Shown piece after piece: positions 6,586 to 6,780 of a stretch of DNA of 6,780 nt. The stretch's first letter is position 1. Each line of letters opens with the position of its first letter. Origin of the DNA: Veillonella sp. (GTDB taxonomy: Bacteria; Bacillota_C; Negativicutes; Veillonellales; Veillonellaceae); assembly GCA_018367495.1 (NCBI GenBank), contig JAGZGB010000083.1:1-6780 (forward strand), read 5' to 3'. A program made the translations under genes and the position numbers. Under the pieces are notes generated by a model, which saw only the letters and a list, made by a program, of their open reading frames with translations, was not told where the DNA came from and ran no database searches.

Positions 6586-6594
6586 ATTGTACCA
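6586..6594 (-). promoter_or_regulatory. Extended -10 promoter candidate for scfB-hypF
   Basis: TGGTACAAT on the minus strand is an extended -10 element (TGn plus TACAAT). No recognisable -35 lies 17 bases upstream, where the sequence reads TAACGT. The context, AAATGTGGTACAATTAT, is nearly the same as in front of hypC. Transcription would start near 6579, giving a leader of about 50 bases. Confidence 0.45.
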
Positions 6595-6666
6595 CATTTC
6601 CACGCTAAACGTTATGAAAAGAGTCATAAAGATATACCATACAAAGTATGTATTATACACATAAAT

Positions 6667-6680
6667 AAAAAAGGCCCGCT
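6667..6680 (-). other. 3' half of an intrinsic terminator lacking its 5' arm
   Basis: On the minus strand AGCGGGCC is followed directly by six T and then ATTTAT, which has the look of the second arm and T-run of a strong terminator. The matching GGCCCGCT should lie just upstream (above 6680) but is not found in the 100 bases to the window end. The IS-like end begins eight bases away at 6689, so the other arm may have been displaced by insertion. It would have ended the transcript of the gene upstream of scfB. Confidence 0.45.
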
Positions 6681-6688
6681 AAGTGATA

Positions 6689-6780
6689 TGTACCCATTTT
6701 CCTGGACACATATTATTTACTAGCCTAAACACATGGATGCTTCCCTGTATTTCACAGGGGGCATCCATTTTGTTTTTGCT
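6689..6780. mobile_element. Terminal part of an IS3-like insertion sequence (partial)
   Basis: The bases from 6689, TGTACCCATTTTCCTGGACA, begin with TG and resemble the terminal inverted repeats of IS3-family (IS150-type) elements as I remember them (TGTAC...CCCATTTT..TTGGAC). The rest, up to the window edge, is non-coding and contains a strong hairpin. No transposase is visible; it would lie beyond the right edge, so the family assignment rests only on the end. The target duplication cannot be checked because the other end is outside the window. Confidence 0.45.
6733..6777 (+). terminator. Strong rightward terminator hairpin inside the IS-like end
   Basis: ATGGATGC (6733-6740) pairs with GCATCCAT (6761-6768) and CCCTGT (6743-6748) with ACAGGG (6754-6759), giving about 15 bp with a 5-base loop and one small bulge. 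On the plus strand it runs straight into a T-rich tract (6768-6777). On the minus strand no T-run follows. No plus-strand gene precedes it within the window, so it would stop transcription entering the element from the left. Confidence 0.65.

Noticed and set aside
6530..6595. 22-codon upstream extension of scfB
   Set aside because: It would translate the inverted repeat and the -10 candidate, and it does not resemble the family; the start at 6529 has GGAGG.
6612..6629. Inverted repeat TTATGA/TCATAA with a six-base spacer
   Set aside because: A six-base arm in AT-rich DNA is expected by chance; it is neither a terminator nor clearly placed as an operator.
6652..6657. Perfect TATAAT on the minus strand upstream of scfB
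   Set aside because: There is no -35 at 16-18 bases (the orphan terminator arm sits there) and no extended TG; it could be a weak or hybrid promoter but is less convincing than 6586-6594.
6614..6664. 16-codon frame on the plus strand (MKRVIK...)
   Set aside because: It is too short, has no ribosome binding site and no Cys-rich or toxin-like pattern.
6679..6768. 29-codon frame on the minus strand (MDAPCEIQG...) across the IS-like end
   Set aside because: It has two Cys only, does not fit SCIFF, has no ribosome binding site, and its start is inside the terminator hairpin; probably fortuitous.
1..6780. CRISPR arrays, tRNA or rRNA genes, phage genes, restriction or toxin-antitoxin systems
   Set aside because: I saw no regularly spaced repeats, tRNA-like cloverleaf or matching protein sequences; nearly all the space is taken by the five main genes.

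Overview
The window looks like the chromosome of a low-GC Negativicute, most plausibly Veillonella or a close relative. This rests on base composition, the style of the leaders, and the pairing of [NiFe]-hydrogenase maturation genes with a Clostridia/Negativicutes-type radical SAM enzyme. No rRNA or other diagnostic marker is present, so the taxon is inference.

All identified genes are on the minus strand and read from right to left. The right edge (about 6689-6780) appears to be one end of an IS3-like insertion sequence, with a strong hairpin just inside it. Next to it, at 6667-6680, is the 3' half of a terminator with no matching 5' arm, as if the IS had landed in the terminator of the gene that once lay upstream. 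Then come a promoter-like site, a perfect inverted repeat near the expected transcription start, and a full-length radical SAM/SPASM enzyme of the SCIFF-peptide maturase type (scfB, 5120-6529). Its usual small Cys-rich substrate gene is absent from the window. hypF (2799-5084) follows after 35 bp, so the two are probably co-transcribed.

A 143-bp AT-rich gap (2656-2798) holds a second promoter-like site nearly identical to the one upstream of scfB, and a small hairpin. hypC, hypD and hypE (2655 down to 317) follow as a tightly packed unit: hypD starts at a TTG inside hypC, and hypE starts one base after the hypD stop. A 254-bp non-coding stretch (63-316) carries a convincing -35/-10 promoter for the last gene, of which only the first 20 codons (a signal peptide) are in the window.

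Together HypF, HypE, HypC and HypD make and assemble the Fe(CN)2CO group of [NiFe]-hydrogenases. HypF transfers carbamoyl to the C-terminal Cys of HypE, HypE dehydrates it to thiocyanate, and the HypC-HypD complex receives the cyanide and holds the iron. The nickel-insertion genes hypA and hypB, the structural genes and the maturation protease are not here. The SCIFF maturase is the odd partner: it makes Cys thioether cross-links in a ribosomal peptide and has no established role in hydrogenase assembly.
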